NCBI GenBank assembly: GCA_024234505.1
Contig: JACKOD010000001.1
Coordinates: forward strand, 496,001-560,000
Reading direction: 5' to 3'
Length of the DNA: 64,000 nt
Origin: Hahellaceae bacterium
GTDB lineage: Bacteria > Pseudomonadota > Gammaproteobacteria > Pseudomonadales > Oleiphilaceae
The translations under genes were made by a program, and so were the position numbers. Below the pieces are notes generated by a model, which did not search any database, was not told where the DNA came from, and saw only the letters and a program-made list of their open reading frames with translations. Below, piece by piece: positions 63,008 to 64,000 of the stretch (position 1 is the first letter of the stretch; each line of letters begins with the position of its first letter).

Positions 63008-64000
63008 ATGAAAATTATTGCCGATGAGAATATCCCTCTTTTAGACAAACTATTTGGGGTGATTGGCGAAGTCGTGCGTTTTCCCGGACGAGAAATCGAT
63101 GCTAATTGTCTCGGTGACGCAGAGATTTTGCTGGTGCGATCGGTTACTAAAGTAAATCAGCAACTTCTTGAAGGTAGTCATATTCGATTTGTAGGAACCT
63201 GTACCATTGGAACTGATCATATTGATGAGGCATATTTACAAAGCCGGGGAATAGCCTTTGCCTCTGCGCCAGCATGTAATGCAAATTCTGTAGTGGAATA
63301 TGTTTTGAGCTGTTTGTGTCTTATTTCAGAGTCTGGTGGTCGGCCTCTGGAAAAGCTGACGGTAGGCATTGTAGGGGCAGGGAATGTTGGTGGCAGGTTG
63401 GCAGAGCGGCTGCAACGAATGGGGATTCGTTGCCTGATAAATGATCCTCCGCGAGCGGATGCGGGTGCTACGGGCATGGTTTCGCTCGACGAAATTATGT
63501 CTGCAGATGTGATTAGTTTACATACCCCGTTGACGTTTGATGGCGATCACCCTACGTATCATTTGTTTGATGCTGCAAGGATTGAATCTTTAAAGTCGGG
63601 GCAGGTGCTGATTAATACGGGGCGCGGTGCAGTAGTAGATAATGCAGCATTGCTGCAAAAGTTGAATTCCGATCCGTTCAGTTGCGCGATACTTGATGTT
63701 TGGGAGGGTGAGCCTGAAATCAGTATTGAGTTGGCAAAAAAAGTAATGATTGCCACACCACATATTGCCGGTTACAGCCTTGAGGGTAAAGCCAATGGGA
63801 GTGAGCAAATCTATCAGGCGTTGTGCCAGCATGTAGGCCTGCCTGGTCGCTATGGCGCAGCCCAGTTTTTGCCTGAGCCGTTTCTCACCAAGATGACATT
63901 CTCATCGCAAGCGTCCCCTGAAAAGGCCCTGTTTTCGGCCATTAGAGCTGTTTATGATGTTCGCTCGGATCATTTAAAAACGCTCAATGCATTGACGTGC
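63008..64000 (+). CDS. pdxB: Erythronate-4-phosphate dehydrogenase, 3' end outside window
   Basis: The frame is open to base 64000 (331 codons). Starts MKIIADENIPLLDKLFG; it has NAD site VGIVGAGNVGGRLAERL, the CTIGTDHID element and NTGRGAVVDN with the catalytic Arg, and HIAGYS with the catalytic His. PdxB acts in pyridoxal phosphate synthesis. The C-terminal PdxB domain is cut by the window edge. Confidence 0.94.
   Translation, partial: MKIIADENIPLLDKLFGVIGEVVRFPGREIDANCLGDAEILLVRSVTKVNQQLLEGSHIRFVGTCTIGTDHIDEAYLQSRGIAFASAPACNANSVVEYVLSCLCLISESGGRPLEKLTVGIVGAGNVGGRLAERLQRMGIRCLINDPPRADAGATGMVSLDEIMSADVISLHTPLTFDGDHPTYHLFDAARIESLKSGQVLINTGRGAVVDNAALLQKLNSDPFSCAILDVWEGEPEISIELAKKVMIATPHIAGYSLEGKANGSEQIYQALCQHVGLPGRYGAAQFLPEPFLTKMTFSSQASPEKALFSAIRAVYDVRSDHLKTLNALTC

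Overview
The window is a 64 kb stretch of a gammaproteobacterial chromosome, probably from a marine Pseudomonas/Cellvibrio/Oceanospirillum-type lineage. The support for this is the gene order (HAD phosphatase-sppA-maf-yceD-rpmF-plsX-fabD-fabG-acpP-pabC-mltG-tmk; gacA-uvrC-pgsA-tRNA Gly-Cys-Leu), a split class II ribonucleotide reductase (NrdJa/NrdJb), an Anr/FNR-type regulator beside a cbb3 oxidase locus, and a PEP-CTERM system. I cannot name the genus. TTG and GTG starts are frequent, base composition is moderate, and there is no rRNA, CRISPR array, transposase or obvious prophage.

Layout. 1-9 kb: lipid and cell-wall operon; fabF is missing between acpP and pabC, and holB is missing after tmk. 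9-12 kb: acnB on the minus strand. 12-17 kb: an unknown methyltransferase, a small acidic protein, gacA-uvrC-pgsA, then three tRNA genes. 17-25 kb: a HelD-type helicase, several small unknown proteins and nrdJab with NrdR-box-like sites. 25-28.6 kb: a secreted zinc phospholipase/P1-nuclease-type protein, a PpiC-type isomerase and an anchored periplasmic protein. 28.6-37 kb: the most unusual part. It has a minus-strand operon of a secreted protein, a PqqD-like protein, an HprK-like kinase and a nucleotidyltransferase. Next to it lie an exosortase-associated N-acyltransferase, a ThiF/E1-like enzyme, two paralogous PEP-CTERM proteins and an Acg-type nitroreductase. 37-42 kb: a C39 peptidase, a FapF-like barrel, a FadL-family barrel and a DUF4124/MalM-like protein. 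42-46 kb: DnaJ-related protein, TetR regulator, ttcA, a phage-type lysozyme-like protein and hemN. 46.5-56 kb: ccoS/I/H/G, ccoNOQP and the anr regulator. 56-64 kb: PAS-chemoreceptor, ABM protein, tusA, dsbD, epmC, rhlB and the start of pdxB.

How parts fit together. hemN, ccoNOQP, the cco assembly genes, anr and the chemoreceptor form a low-oxygen respiration block, with FNR/ANR boxes before hemN and ccoN. The strongest new signal is three sigma-54 (-24/-12) promoters with exact GG-N10-GC spacing. One precedes each PEP-CTERM gene and one precedes the secreted protein that heads the PqqD/HprK/nucleotidyltransferase operon. They sit at nearly the same distance from their start codons (about 65-80 bp). 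This suggests that a putative protein-modification system and PEP-CTERM surface proteins belong to one regulon. The exosortase itself is not in the window.
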